64,000 bases of DNA from Sphingobacterium chungjuense (GTDB taxonomy: Bacteria > Bacteroidota > Bacteroidia > Sphingobacteriales > Sphingobacteriaceae), in contig NZ_WLYS01000002.1 of the NCBI RefSeq assembly GCF_011316935.1, forward strand, positions 372,001 through 436,000, given 5' to 3'. The notes below the pieces were generated by a model. The model was given only the letters and a program-made list of their open reading frames with translations. It did no database searches and was not told the origin of the DNA. A program made the position numbers and the translations under genes. Of the stretch, positions 1-8,380 are shown one piece after another. Each line of letters starts with the position of its first letter. Position 1 is the stretch's first letter.

Positions 1-599
1 TGTTAAAAATCCTGTTTATCGGCGCTCTTTTGGGCATCTTGCTGTACTTCAGCTTTCGTCGCCTAAAGCGCAGTTTTAGCGCCGCTTCGGCAAAAAAAAA
101 TAGACCGGGATACATTGCGTTAGAAGCAGATTCAGCAGATACAAAACGGGCTATTCGCTCAACAGCGGTGACGGTAGGCACTGGTGTGATTTTGCTGCTC
201 GTTATCCTACTGCTAGGATTGAAGATCAAGATTTTGCTGATCATGCTACCCATTGCGCTATATCTGATCGCGCAGGTTTTCTTGTTGGCCAATCAAATGA
301 ACACGATTCGCAATCGCAAGGTCTGGTTCAATCCGCAAACCTCTGACTTATGGATTGAAGATGCCGCACAAGGCAATTATTCCGTGAATATATACCGTGA
401 TATCACGGCTGTAAGATCAGTGGGCGCTATTCAGCAAAATCGGGATGTATTCTTCGGCTATCATGAATTAGTTACCACGCAAGGATCTATTCGCCTTCCA
501 TCCCTACTGAGTGAAAATCGGCAAAACAACTTTTTCTTTGATACGTTGCGTGATGGCTTTGACATTAAACCGCATCGATCACTATTCCCTTTATTATAA
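1..599 (+). CDS. Hypothetical membrane protein, start just outside the window
   Basis: I do not recognise the family. The reading frame is open from base 3, and bases 1-2 are 'tg', so the start codon very likely has its first base just before the window. The protein would then begin M-L-K-I-L-F-I-G and have about 198 residues. It shows an N-terminal hydrophobic segment, a basic stretch rich in Arg, Lys and Ser, and two closely spaced hydrophobic helices (roughly residues 60-100). A soluble C-terminal half of about 90 residues follows, with regularly spaced beta-like segments. The gene ends 2 bases before pxpB, so it is probably co-transcribed with the 5-oxoprolinase genes, but nothing in it shows a role in that pathway. 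Confidence 0.7.
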   Translation, partial: LKILFIGALLGILLYFSFRRLKRSFSAASAKKNRPGYIALEADSADTKRAIRSTAVTVGTGVILLLVILLLGLKIKILLIMLPIALYLIAQVFLLANQMNTIRNRKVWFNPQTSDLWIEDAAQGNYSVNIYRDITAVRSVGAIQQNRDVFFGYHELVTTQGSIRLPSLLSENRQNNFFFDTLRDGFDIKPHRSLFPLL

Positions 600-601
600 T
601 A

Positions 602-1366
602 ATGACTATGGCTGATTTATCTCTTAAAGCGAACCATTCCCTTCGTTATTATGCCTTAGGAGAACAGGCCATTACGGTAGTTTTTGCCGATCACATCGAT
701 CCTGATATCTCGCACAAAATACGCCAAGCGGAAATAGTATTAAGTAACCATCCGTTTTCAGGGATGCTCACGACAGTGGCTGCATATACCACGCTGTCTA
801 TATATTATGATCCATTTATTCTAAAATCGCGTCAAACTATCGATGCTAAAGATATACAGGAATGGATTTTCGACTATTTTATTTCATTGATGGATCGCGT
901 GAACGAAAACACGCAAGCCGCAGCCAATATTCTATCTATTCCAGTCTGCTACGGTGGCGAATATGGGCCAGATTTAGATATTGTCGCTGCGCACACTGGT
1001 CTTAACTCCGAAGAAGTGATAGCGCAACATACGTCCCAAACCTATTTGGTCTATATGATGGGTTTTATGCCTGGTTTTCCTTATCTCGGCGGTCTTCGTC
1101 CATCATTGGCTACGCCACGAAAAACAACACCACGTAACCTAGTCACACAAGGATCAGTTGGAATAGCTGGTGAACAAACCGGCGTTTATCCATTAGATAG
1201 TCCGGGAGGTTGGCAATTAATCGGGCGCACGCCATTACGACTTTTTGATCCAAAAAGCGAGAAACCAATTTTGCTGCAAAGCGGACAACAGGTTCGTTTC
1301 GAACGACTGGAGCACAGCCTTTTCGATACGTATCAAAACGATCATTATGGAAATAAAACTTCATAA
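602..1366 (+). CDS. pxpB: 5-oxoprolinase subunit PxpB (KipI/allophanate hydrolase subunit 1 family)
   Basis: PxpB is one of three subunits of the ATP-dependent prokaryotic 5-oxoprolinase, which opens 5-oxoproline (pyroglutamate) to L-glutamate in the cytoplasm. The 254-residue protein has the family pattern MGFMPGFPYLGGL followed by TPR..T.R..V..GSVGIAG and then YP..SPGGWQLIGRTP. All three blocks are diagnostic of the KipI/AHS1 family. Two in-frame ATGs (602 and 608) are possible starts. The gene follows the upstream membrane protein by 2 bases and overlaps pxpC by 20 bases, indicating translational coupling. Urea amidolyase and allophanate hydrolase subunits look similar, but the adjacent pxpC and pxpA favour 5-oxoprolinase. 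Confidence 0.93.
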   Translation: MTMADLSLKANHSLRYYALGEQAITVVFADHIDPDISHKIRQAEIVLSNHPFSGMLTTVAAYTTLSIYYDPFILKSRQTIDAKDIQEWIFDYFISLMDRVNENTQAAANILSIPVCYGGEYGPDLDIVAAHTGLNSEEVIAQHTSQTYLVYMMGFMPGFPYLGGLRPSLATPRKTTPRNLVTQGSVGIAGEQTGVYPLDSPGGWQLIGRTPLRLFDPKSEKPILLQSGQQVRFERLEHSLFDTYQNDHYGNKTS

Positions 1367-2342
1367 ACCCGGACCATTTAGTACCATTCAGGATTTGGGC
1401 AGATTCGATTTCCTATCATCTGGTGTACCACAATCAGGCGCGATGGATAGCTTATCAGCACGCCTGGCCAACGCTGCATTGGCCAATAAAGCAGAAGCCG
1501 CCGTCATCGAGTTCACCTACGCACAGGCAGAGATAGAAATACGTTCAGACATGTTACTGGCATATTCCGGGAAAGGCGCTGTTTTCTTGGATGAAGAGCA
1601 AACTATCCTTCCAGCAAACCGACCATTGGCAGTACAAAAAGGTACACGATTGAAATTAATTCCTGACGGAATGGGTTGTCGAACGTATTTGGCTGCACCT
1701 GGTGGATGGGATATTCCGCTAATCATGGGAAGTCGAAGCACGTATTTGCCGGCCGAAATCGGCGGCGTGAATGGACGCCTGCTGCAAACCGACGACATCT
1801 TACGCGCCGCCAAATGGGAAGACAAACAGCAAAGTCTTTTTGATTATTTGCAGCACAGCAAACGCACGCATCCGCAGTGGGCGATCAAGCCGATGTGGCA
1901 GGCAACATCGGGTACGCAAGTAATCCGATTTTTGCGCGGGCCAGAAGCCGGCTGGTTTAGCGAAGAAAGTTTGCTGCAATTGATATCTTCTACCTTTGAA
2001 GTAGATCGCAATAGCAATCGAATGGGATACGTTTTGCAAGGAAATTCGTTTCAAAAAATAAAAGATCAAGAATTGTTGTCGACTGCCGTGCTGCCGGGTA
2101 CGATACAAGTACCAGGAAATGGCCAACCGATTCTTTTAATGGCCGATTGCCAGACGACAGGTGGATATCCGCGCATTGCACAAGTAGCAGCGGTGGATCT
2201 ACCGCGCTGCGGACAGTTGAAACCGGGCGATCGCATTTGCTTTCAGGAAATTTCGCTCCGAGAAGCCGAAAATTTATATCTTGAACAAGAACGCCATTAC
2301 CAACAGATGAGACGATCTATAAACCTTAAATACGAGATATGA
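1347..2342 (+). CDS. pxpC: 5-oxoprolinase subunit PxpC (KipA/biotin-dependent carboxyltransferase family)
   Basis: This is the second subunit of the PxpABC 5-oxoprolinase. The start at 1347 gives M-E-I-K-L-H-K-P-G-P-F-S-T-I-Q-D-L-G-R, the usual N-terminus of the family; the frame extends further upstream but only inside pxpB. The 331-residue product carries the family signatures SGVPQSGAMD near residue 27, a GPE motif near residue 211, and a C-terminal DCQTTGGYPRIA block. It overlaps pxpB by 20 bases, and its stop codon overlaps the pxpA start (ATGA). Length is normal for the KipA/AHS2 family. It is clearly not fused to PxpB here, unlike in some bacteria. Confidence 0.93.
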   Translation: MEIKLHKPGPFSTIQDLGRFDFLSSGVPQSGAMDSLSARLANAALANKAEAAVIEFTYAQAEIEIRSDMLLAYSGKGAVFLDEEQTILPANRPLAVQKGTRLKLIPDGMGCRTYLAAPGGWDIPLIMGSRSTYLPAEIGGVNGRLLQTDDILRAAKWEDKQQSLFDYLQHSKRTHPQWAIKPMWQATSGTQVIRFLRGPEAGWFSEESLLQLISSTFEVDRNSNRMGYVLQGNSFQKIKDQELLSTAVLPGTIQVPGNGQPILLMADCQTTGGYPRIAQVAAVDLPRCGQLKPGDRICFQEISLREAENLYLEQERHYQQMRRSINLKYEI

Positions 2343-3106
2343 TCATGTACACCATAGATATCAACTGTGATCTAGGAGAAACGCCTGGAGATCAACCAAA
2401 CCTCGTGGATGAAGCTTTGTTAGACATCGTCTCATCGGCCAACATCGCTTGCGGATTCCATGCAGGGGATACCATGCGGATGGAAACGACCGTTGCGGCA
2501 GCAGTACAAAGAGGCGTAGCAATCGGTGCACATCCGGGATTGGACGATAAAGATAACTTTGGTCGCATTCCCAAACCTATTTCTCCCAAAGAAGCTTATC
2601 AATTGGTATTATATCAAATAGGTGCTTTATCGGGCTTTGTGCGAGTTGCAGGCGGTAGTATGCAACACGTAAAACTGCATGGCGCGCTATACAATATGGT
2701 GGCGCAAGATCGCTTGCTTTCGGAAGCTGTCGCACAAGTCGTAATAGATTTTGATCCTTCGCTGCGCTTATATGCTTTAGCAGGAAGCGTAACGGTTGAT
2801 GTGGCGCAAGAGCGCGGACTGCGCGTCGTCCAAGAAGGTTTTGCCGACAGACGTTATCAATCGGATGGCACTTTGGTATCACGTCAAGATCCGCTGGCGT
2901 TGATTACAGATCGGAACGAGGCGTTGGAACAATCCATTCTTATGGTGAAGCAACAGGCAGTACGAAGCATTGACCATCAAATGGTTGCTCGACAAATCGA
3001 AACTATTTGCATACATGGAGATGGAGCGCACGCGCTTTCCTTCGCACAGGATCTACGTGATCATCTCCAGCAAGAAAACATACACATTATTGCGCCCGTA
3101 TCATGA
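2339..3106 (+). CDS. pxpA: 5-oxoprolinase subunit PxpA (LamB/YcsF family)
   Basis: PxpA is the subunit proposed to start 5-oxoproline hydrolysis in the PxpABC complex. The 255-residue protein has all LamB/YcsF landmarks: IDINCDLGE at the N-terminus, SANIACGFHAGD, GAHPGLDD, VKLHGALYN, EGFADRRY, and the C-terminal ICIHGDG motif. Its ATG at 2339 overlaps the pxpC stop as ATGA; an in-frame ATG at 2345 is an equally plausible start and gives M-Y-T-I-D. The 3' end again overlaps the next gene by ATGA, so at least four genes (pxpB, pxpC, pxpA and the transporter) form one coupled unit. The same gene set, including an Nramp homologue (ycsG), is known around ycsF in Bacillus subtilis. Confidence 0.94.
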   Translation: MIMYTIDINCDLGETPGDQPNLVDEALLDIVSSANIACGFHAGDTMRMETTVAAAVQRGVAIGAHPGLDDKDNFGRIPKPISPKEAYQLVLYQIGALSGFVRVAGGSMQHVKLHGALYNMVAQDRLLSEAVAQVVIDFDPSLRLYALAGSVTVDVAQERGLRVVQEGFADRRYQSDGTLVSRQDPLALITDRNEALEQSILMVKQQAVRSIDHQMVARQIETICIHGDGAHALSFAQDLRDHLQQENIHIIAPVS

Positions 3107-4278
3107 AAAAATCAAACTGGGGCGCGCTGCTGAGCGCAGCTTTTCTGATGGCGATCTCGGCGATCGGACCAGGGTTTTTGACCCAAACTGCTTTGTTTAC
3201 TTCGCAGCTCGGTGCTAGTTTTGGGTTTATTATTCTAGCTTCTATCATTGTCGACATCGTCGCACAAATGAATATTTGGCGTATAGTCGCGGTGAGTGGC
3301 ACACCAGCGCAAGATATTGCCAACAAATTATTGCCTGGGTTAGGCTACGGATTAGCGACCATGGTGGCCTTGGGCGGAATGGCCTTTAACATTGGAAACT
3401 TGGCCGGTGCTGGACTCGGATTGCAGGTATTATTTGGGCTGGATGTTACACAAGGCGCAATTTGTAGCGCTGTGATTGCGATTGGAATATTTTTGTACAA
3501 ACAAGCTAGCCGTGCGATGGATTTTTTCGTCAAAGTACTTGGCGTAATGATGATTTTTCTAATGCTCTATATTGCATTCAAGAGCAATCCACCATTACTC
3601 GAAGCTGCAGCCCGCACCCTATCGCCACAGCAATTTAGTTTTACCGCACTGGTCACCATCATCGGTGGAACGGTTGGTGGTTACATCACTTTTGCAGGCG
3701 CACATCGGCTTTTGGACAAAGGCATTCGCGGTGTTGAGAATCTACCAACGATAGATCGCGGTGCGATCAGTGCCATCGGTATTGCTTCTGTCATGCGTAT
3801 TCTCTTGTTCATAGCAGCATTGGGCGTAGTTTCAGCTGGTTATCTGATCGATCCGGCAAATCCGCCCGCATCCGTGTTTCGATGGGCAGGTGGCGAGATA
3901 GGATACAAAATTTTTGGATTAGTGATGTGGGCAGCTGCTATTACATCTGTCATTGGGTCTGCCTACACATCGATTACCTTTGTAAAAAGTTTCCACATAC
4001 GAATCCAGGCTCACGATCGATTCGTAACCGTGGGCTTTATCCTTATTTCTTGCTTACTCTACGGATTTATTGGCAATCCGGTGCAAACTTTGGTAGTCGT
4101 AGGCGCTATAAATGGTTTTATCCTTCCCTTAGCGCTTGCTGTCATGCTGATTGCAGCACATCAAACAACCATCGTTGGCTCGTATCGTCAACCTTTTTGG
4201 TTGACTACTTCGGGAACTGTAATCGCTTTGATCATGACTTACATGGGAATACAGACCCTATTCGAATTGCTAACCTAA
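3103..4278 (+). CDS. Nramp-fold transporter without the metal-binding motifs
   Basis: This 391-residue integral membrane protein is related to the Nramp (MntH/SLC11) family, with about ten to eleven hydrophobic helices. In metal-transporting Nramps, helix 1 carries DPGN and helix 6 carries MPH, which together bind the divalent cation. Here helix 1 has G22-P-G-F25, and the matching part of helix 6 has G192-G-Y194, so every side-chain ligand is gone while the surrounding glycine-rich helix breaks are kept. The ATG overlaps the pxpA stop, fixing it in the 5-oxoprolinase operon. I infer that it carries a different substrate, possibly 5-oxoproline or a related acid. A label of manganese transporter would be wrong on the visible residues. 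Confidence 0.82.
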   Translation: MKKSNWGALLSAAFLMAISAIGPGFLTQTALFTSQLGASFGFIILASIIVDIVAQMNIWRIVAVSGTPAQDIANKLLPGLGYGLATMVALGGMAFNIGNLAGAGLGLQVLFGLDVTQGAICSAVIAIGIFLYKQASRAMDFFVKVLGVMMIFLMLYIAFKSNPPLLEAAARTLSPQQFSFTALVTIIGGTVGGYITFAGAHRLLDKGIRGVENLPTIDRGAISAIGIASVMRILLFIAALGVVSAGYLIDPANPPASVFRWAGGEIGYKIFGLVMWAAAITSVIGSAYTSITFVKSFHIRIQAHDRFVTVGFILISCLLYGFIGNPVQTLVVVGAINGFILPLALAVMLIAAHQTTIVGSYRQPFWLTTSGTVIALIMTYMGIQTLFELLT

Positions 4279-4304
4279 TCTTACTTACTTAATCGCTTGA
4301 ATAA

Positions 4305-4901
4305 CTAAACCATTTGTTTGACATCTAGCAATAGCTTGTCTAACAGATTCAAAAGATGCTTACGTTGTTGTTCATCGTTAAAGTTCATACCAAAAAAAGG
4401 TTTATCATTATGATGGGAGTAAGCTGATAGATAATGTATCCCGCCTAGCAGAAGCGCAAATACGGCCTGCATATCAGTATCACTTTCTGCATTGTGCTCA
4501 AAATCATTGAATTTTACGCTCATTTTTGCATCTTTTTCTTCGCGAGGAGCAGCATACTCCTTTAATGCCGGCATTTTAGCAGAGAGTTCCCACACCAAGA
4601 GCTGCTTGAGCAATGGATTTTCAAAAAGTGTTTCCATTCGCTGCTTCAGATAACCAGTTAGCTCTTGGTCATCTTGGGAGTCTACAGACCCTTCCTTAAA
4701 CTGTACGCTTTCAAGACTTAGAAATTCAGCTACCATGTTGGAAAAACTTTCAAAATGGTAATACAACAGCTTGCGGTCTATACCGCTGTAGCTACTAACG
4801 TATGCAACATTAACTTTACCCCAACCTTCCTCTATCAGGATGTCGTGGATCCCTTTTAGCATTTTAGCTTTTGTAATAGTTGATCTTTTTCGTTTCATCA
4901 T
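4305..4901 (-). CDS. TetR/AcrR-family transcriptional regulator
   Basis: This 198-residue protein has an N-terminal helix-turn-helix of TetR type: a helix ending in EEGWGKVNVAYVSSYSG, then the recognition helix with RKLLYYHFES, which matches the usual 'LYYHF' pattern. The rest is a variable ligand-binding helical domain. The start offers two consecutive methionines; MKRKRS from the second is equally likely. The gene converges on the Nramp-like gene (26-bp gap) and points away from it, so regulation of the pxp operon is possible but not shown. The ligand is unknown. Confidence 0.85.
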   Translation of the reverse strand: MMKRKRSTITKAKMLKGIHDILIEEGWGKVNVAYVSSYSGIDRKLLYYHFESFSNMVAEFLSLESVQFKEGSVDSQDDQELTGYLKQRMETLFENPLLKQLLVWELSAKMPALKEYAAPREEKDAKMSVKFNDFEHNAESDTDMQAVFALLLGGIHYLSAYSHHNDKPFFGMNFNDEQQRKHLLNLLDKLLLDVKQMV

Positions 4902-4976
4902 ATTAAAGAGAAATTAGCCCTCTATTTAAATAAAATTAAAATCTGCGGACGCTTAACTTTTTGAGAGATATGAACG

Positions 4977-5010
4977 AAAAAAGTCCCTCAAATAGCTAAC
5001 TGAGGGACTT
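4977..5010 (-). terminator. Intrinsic terminator of the GH2 operon
   Basis: A perfect 10-bp stem (aagtccctca at 4981-4990, tgagggactt at 5001-5010) with a 10-base loop is followed, reading leftwards on the minus strand, by a run of six T. It lies 26 bases after the GH2 stop codon and closes the minus-strand operon that starts at 11123. Confidence 0.85.
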
Positions 5011-5035
5011 GTGGAATAGCAATTGCTATCAATAA

Positions 5036-6871
5036 TTATTGTTTGTATAATACACTGTGCATTTTCTTCAAGGTATTTTCCGGAATTTTGATCACTTTTC
5101 TATCATAAGTCATCAAACCATTGGTCTCTACCTCCACATCTGTTGTCTGCGTGTAGACCGCGGCCGACAATCCACGGGGAATTAATTTCGAAAGATCAGT
5201 CACTGCCTTTTGATAACGATCAGCTAATTCTTCTTTATTTTTGAACGATACATAACCCCAGTTATCTTTATCTTGCCAAGTATGCCCATCTATTGGTAAA
5301 CCAAAACCACCAAACTCACCTAAGGCTAAGATGAACTTGTCACCAAATAATCTTGGGTCTGGCATCGCTGCATCCGGATAATTGTGTATATCTAAAATAT
5401 GACCGACATAAGCAAAATTACCACCACTAGCACTGTTTACTAAACGCGAAGGATCATGCTCCATCGTCCAATTGGTGATTTCCTCTGTCTTAAACTGACC
5501 CCACGCTTCGTTGAATGGAACCCAGATTACGATACTTGGAAAGTTGTGTAGGTGATCCATAATGCTTTTCCATTCCTTGCGATGAATCGCTTCTGACTCA
5601 GGCGTACGATCTTTGTCATGTTGTCCGTTGGAAACTTTACCGGGCTGCATATCCCAGTTATTTCCGCCCAAATCTCCACTTGGCATATCTTGCCACACTA
5701 AGATACCTAAGCTATCACAGTGTCTGTACCAACGTGCTGGCTCTACTTTGATGTGCTTCCGTATCATGTTGAAGCCCATCTCTTTCGTTTTGATAATATC
5801 AAACTTCAACGCCTCATCAGAAGGCGCAGTATGCAATCCATCTGGCCACCAACCTTGATCTAGGGGACCATAATGGAAGACAAATTTATCGTTTAAATAC
5901 ATCCGTTGAATCCCTTTATCATCGGCTTTCATGCTGATCTTGCGCATAGCAAAATAACTCTTGGCCTGATCTACTACTTTACCTCCACGCAGCACTTTCA
6001 CCTGTAGATCGTACAATTTTGGATTGTCTGGGCTCCACAACGTTACATTGTTTAAAGGCAGGTCAATTGTAGTCGTAGCGGCAGCTGTTGCCTCGGCGAT
6101 TTTTTTACCACCATCAAATGCTTCTACCACCAATTGATCACCAGATTGTGCCGCTTCAATGTTGGCGGATACCGATAAGGTGGATTTATCCACGTTCGGT
6201 GTTTGCTTGGTAGCTACGATATAAGTAGTTGGAACCGATTCGATCCACACTGTTTGCCAAATACCTGATACGGGCGTGTACCAGATACCGTGCGGATTAT
6301 TGATTTGCTTACCACGTGGCTGTGGACCATCACTGGTCGGATCCCAAACACGGATTACGACTTCCTGCTTCTCCCCTTTTTTCAGTGCTTTGCTGATATC
6401 CATAGAGAATGGATCAAATCCGCCTTCGTGTTGACCGATGTGTTGGCCATTGACATAAACATCACAACGCCAATCGACCGCACCAAAATGTAGTAAGGTT
6501 TTTCCTTTTTGCCAGCGTGTCGGTACGTTAATTTCATTTTTGTACCAAAGTGCCTGATCTTTATTCAAAGAACGACCCACCCCAGAGAGCGCCGATTCTA
6601 CCGCAAAAGGTACTAAGATATCACCATCCCATTGTGTTGGCGCAGCGGACACACCTTGCTCCACAATCGCGTATTTCCATAGACCATTGAGGTTTTTCCA
6701 ATTGTCTTTTCTTTCCAATTGCGGCCTCGGATATTCGGGGTGCGGTTGCTGGTAATTTAGATTTTCGCCCCAGGTGGTCATAATCTTGTCTCCTGCCGGC
6801 TTCCATTCTTGCGCATTGGCCGAAGCAAAGCCGACCGCTACCACACAAGCTAAAATGCGTAGTTTGTTCAT
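5036..6871 (-). CDS. Exported glycoside hydrolase family 2 enzyme
   Basis: This is a secreted GH2-type retaining glycosidase (beta-galactosidase, beta-glucuronidase or beta-mannosidase group). The start at 6871 gives a clear Sec signal peptide, MNKLRILACVVAVGFASANA, cut before QEW; the frame extends 31 codons upstream without signal-like sequence. The 611-residue mature plan is: sugar-binding jelly-roll domain (about residues 45-210), an Ig-like domain (about 215-310), and a TIM barrel. The acid/base is E455 in FNEAWGQF and the nucleophile E519 in LGEFGGFG. The protein is shorter than LacZ and lacks extra C-terminal domains. It is the last gene of the operon with two dehydrogenases and a DUF1080 protein. 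Substrate cannot be read from sequence. Confidence 0.9.
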   Translation of the reverse strand: MNKLRILACVVAVGFASANAQEWKPAGDKIMTTWGENLNYQQPHPEYPRPQLERKDNWKNLNGLWKYAIVEQGVSAAPTQWDGDILVPFAVESALSGVGRSLNKDQALWYKNEINVPTRWQKGKTLLHFGAVDWRCDVYVNGQHIGQHEGGFDPFSMDISKALKKGEKQEVVIRVWDPTSDGPQPRGKQINNPHGIWYTPVSGIWQTVWIESVPTTYIVATKQTPNVDKSTLSVSANIEAAQSGDQLVVEAFDGGKKIAEATAAATTTIDLPLNNVTLWSPDNPKLYDLQVKVLRGGKVVDQAKSYFAMRKISMKADDKGIQRMYLNDKFVFHYGPLDQGWWPDGLHTAPSDEALKFDIIKTKEMGFNMIRKHIKVEPARWYRHCDSLGILVWQDMPSGDLGGNNWDMQPGKVSNGQHDKDRTPESEAIHRKEWKSIMDHLHNFPSIVIWVPFNEAWGQFKTEEITNWTMEHDPSRLVNSASGGNFAYVGHILDIHNYPDAAMPDPRLFGDKFILALGEFGGFGLPIDGHTWQDKDNWGYVSFKNKEELADRYQKAVTDLSKLIPRGLSAAVYTQTTDVEVETNGLMTYDRKVIKIPENTLKKMHSVLYKQ

Positions 6872-6939
6872 TATAGATGTTTTTCTGATGTACGTGTTAG
6901 ATGCTGTAATGTATTTTTCTTGTTTATTTCTAACAATGA

Positions 6940-8355
6940 TTAGACCTGATAGAATTGCTCCCATCCTTTCGCAGGTGGTGGGCCGATCAGCAAGGCATTC
7001 GCAAATTTGTCGTTCGTAATTTCTTTACGCGCCGGATCGAAGTCCATCTTCGTATTGAGGCGCTGTGCGATTACGCCCAAGCAGAACACCTGACTTAATG
7101 GTCCAGCAATATCAAAGGGAGAGCGGGTCTTTTCTTCCCCTTTACATGCTTTTAAGAAGTTAGCAAAGTGATTAGATGGCGACGCTGGCACTTCAGGTAG
7201 ACGGCGCTCTATTTCCTGTGCTTTTCCTTCCGGAATGATCGACAAAGTACTACCGTGTGATCCACCCTTGAAGGTTAAGTCTTTACCGTAAATAATCTTG
7301 CCTGGATTGAGTTTAGCCGGCTCCATTGCTCCCGTACTTGGCGGCGGTATATTCGGATCTAATCCAGACACGCCGTAGCCTTCCGGAATTGGAGGCAGGT
7401 TATCGATCCCATCGTACCAATTAATATCCAACTTTGGCATATTTTTCCGTTTAGGAAAGCTAAATTTCAAGGTGGAAGACATCGGGAAAAAGAAGGAATT
7501 ATGTCCATCTAACGAAACAGCCTCTACGCGCGTTGGCAATCCTAAAGCTAAGAACTCATGTGCGGTATCTAAAATATGTGCGCCCCAATCGCCCAATGCG
7601 CCCATGCCAAAATCAAACCAACAGCGCCATTGCCCATTCACAAAGTCCTTGTTGTAATCGTGACCCCAAGTTTGCATTTGCCAGATCTCCCAGTCTAAAG
7701 TACTTGGAATGGTTTCCGGCATCGGGAATCGCTTGATATTTGGATCCCAACCGTGCCAGCGACGTGGCATATTCATGTGGGCGTCTATGCGCGTGACATC
7801 TTTGATGATTCCGGCTTCTTTCCACGCTTTAAACTGGAAATAATTCGCTTCAGAATGCCCTTGATTACCCATTTGAGTGACCACGTTACTGTGCTTCTTA
7901 GCCTTTAGTATCATCAGTTCCACCTCGTTGAATGTCTGCGCCATCGGCTTTTCGACATACACATGTTTCCCTTGATCTATCGCTAGCATCGTAATTGCAA
8001 AATGGGCAAAGTCTGGCGTACCAATGGATACCGCATCAAACTCACTTCCAGCTTCATCAAAAAGTCGTCTGAAATCCTGAAACTTGCGCGCATTGGGAAA
8101 CATCTTTAAGATTTCCTGCGTTTGTTTGGCTCCCATATCGACATCACATACCGCGACAACATTACACAATCCCGTTTTATAGAGTTCTTTGATGATTTCA
8201 GCGGCGCGATTACCAATGCCTACGCAGGCTAGATTCACACGTTCGTTGGCCGAGGCCAATTTTACGTTGCCTAAAACACTATTGCTGAGAAGCATAGCGC
8301 CACCAGCCATTGCTGTGCGAGAAATAAAGCTCCTGCGCGATAAATAATGATTCAT
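6940..8355 (-). CDS. Gfo/Idh/MocA-family oxidoreductase with Tat signal
   Basis: This 471-residue NAD(P)-dependent sugar oxidoreductase is exported folded. The N-terminus MNHYLSRRSFISR contains a twin-arginine motif (S-R-R-S-F-I) followed by a hydrophobic stretch ending near residue 30. The Rossmann domain starts at about residue 37 (VNLACVGIGNRAAEI). The conserved EKP motif (HVYVEKPMAQ) and the catalytic-site block GALGDWGAHILD follow. Such Tat-exported family members with bound cofactor are known to oxidise glycosides at C3 or similar positions. The gene sits between the DUF1080 gene (25-bp gap) and the GH2 gene (68-bp gap), which suits a step in a 3-keto-glycoside pathway. That role is inferred from context. 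Confidence 0.88.
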   Translation of the reverse strand: MNHYLSRRSFISRTAMAGGAMLLSNSVLGNVKLASANERVNLACVGIGNRAAEIIKELYKTGLCNVVAVCDVDMGAKQTQEILKMFPNARKFQDFRRLFDEAGSEFDAVSIGTPDFAHFAITMLAIDQGKHVYVEKPMAQTFNEVELMILKAKKHSNVVTQMGNQGHSEANYFQFKAWKEAGIIKDVTRIDAHMNMPRRWHGWDPNIKRFPMPETIPSTLDWEIWQMQTWGHDYNKDFVNGQWRCWFDFGMGALGDWGAHILDTAHEFLALGLPTRVEAVSLDGHNSFFFPMSSTLKFSFPKRKNMPKLDINWYDGIDNLPPIPEGYGVSGLDPNIPPPSTGAMEPAKLNPGKIIYGKDLTFKGGSHGSTLSIIPEGKAQEIERRLPEVPASPSNHFANFLKACKGEEKTRSPFDIAGPLSQVFCLGVIAQRLNTKMDFDPARKEITNDKFANALLIGPPPAKGWEQFYQV

Positions 8356-8380
8356 AGTTCGTTTATTTTAAGGTGCAGGA

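Noticed and set aside
3103..4278. Annotation as manganese/divalent metal transporter MntH
   Set aside because: Both metal-binding motifs (DPGN and MPH) are replaced by residues without ligand side chains.
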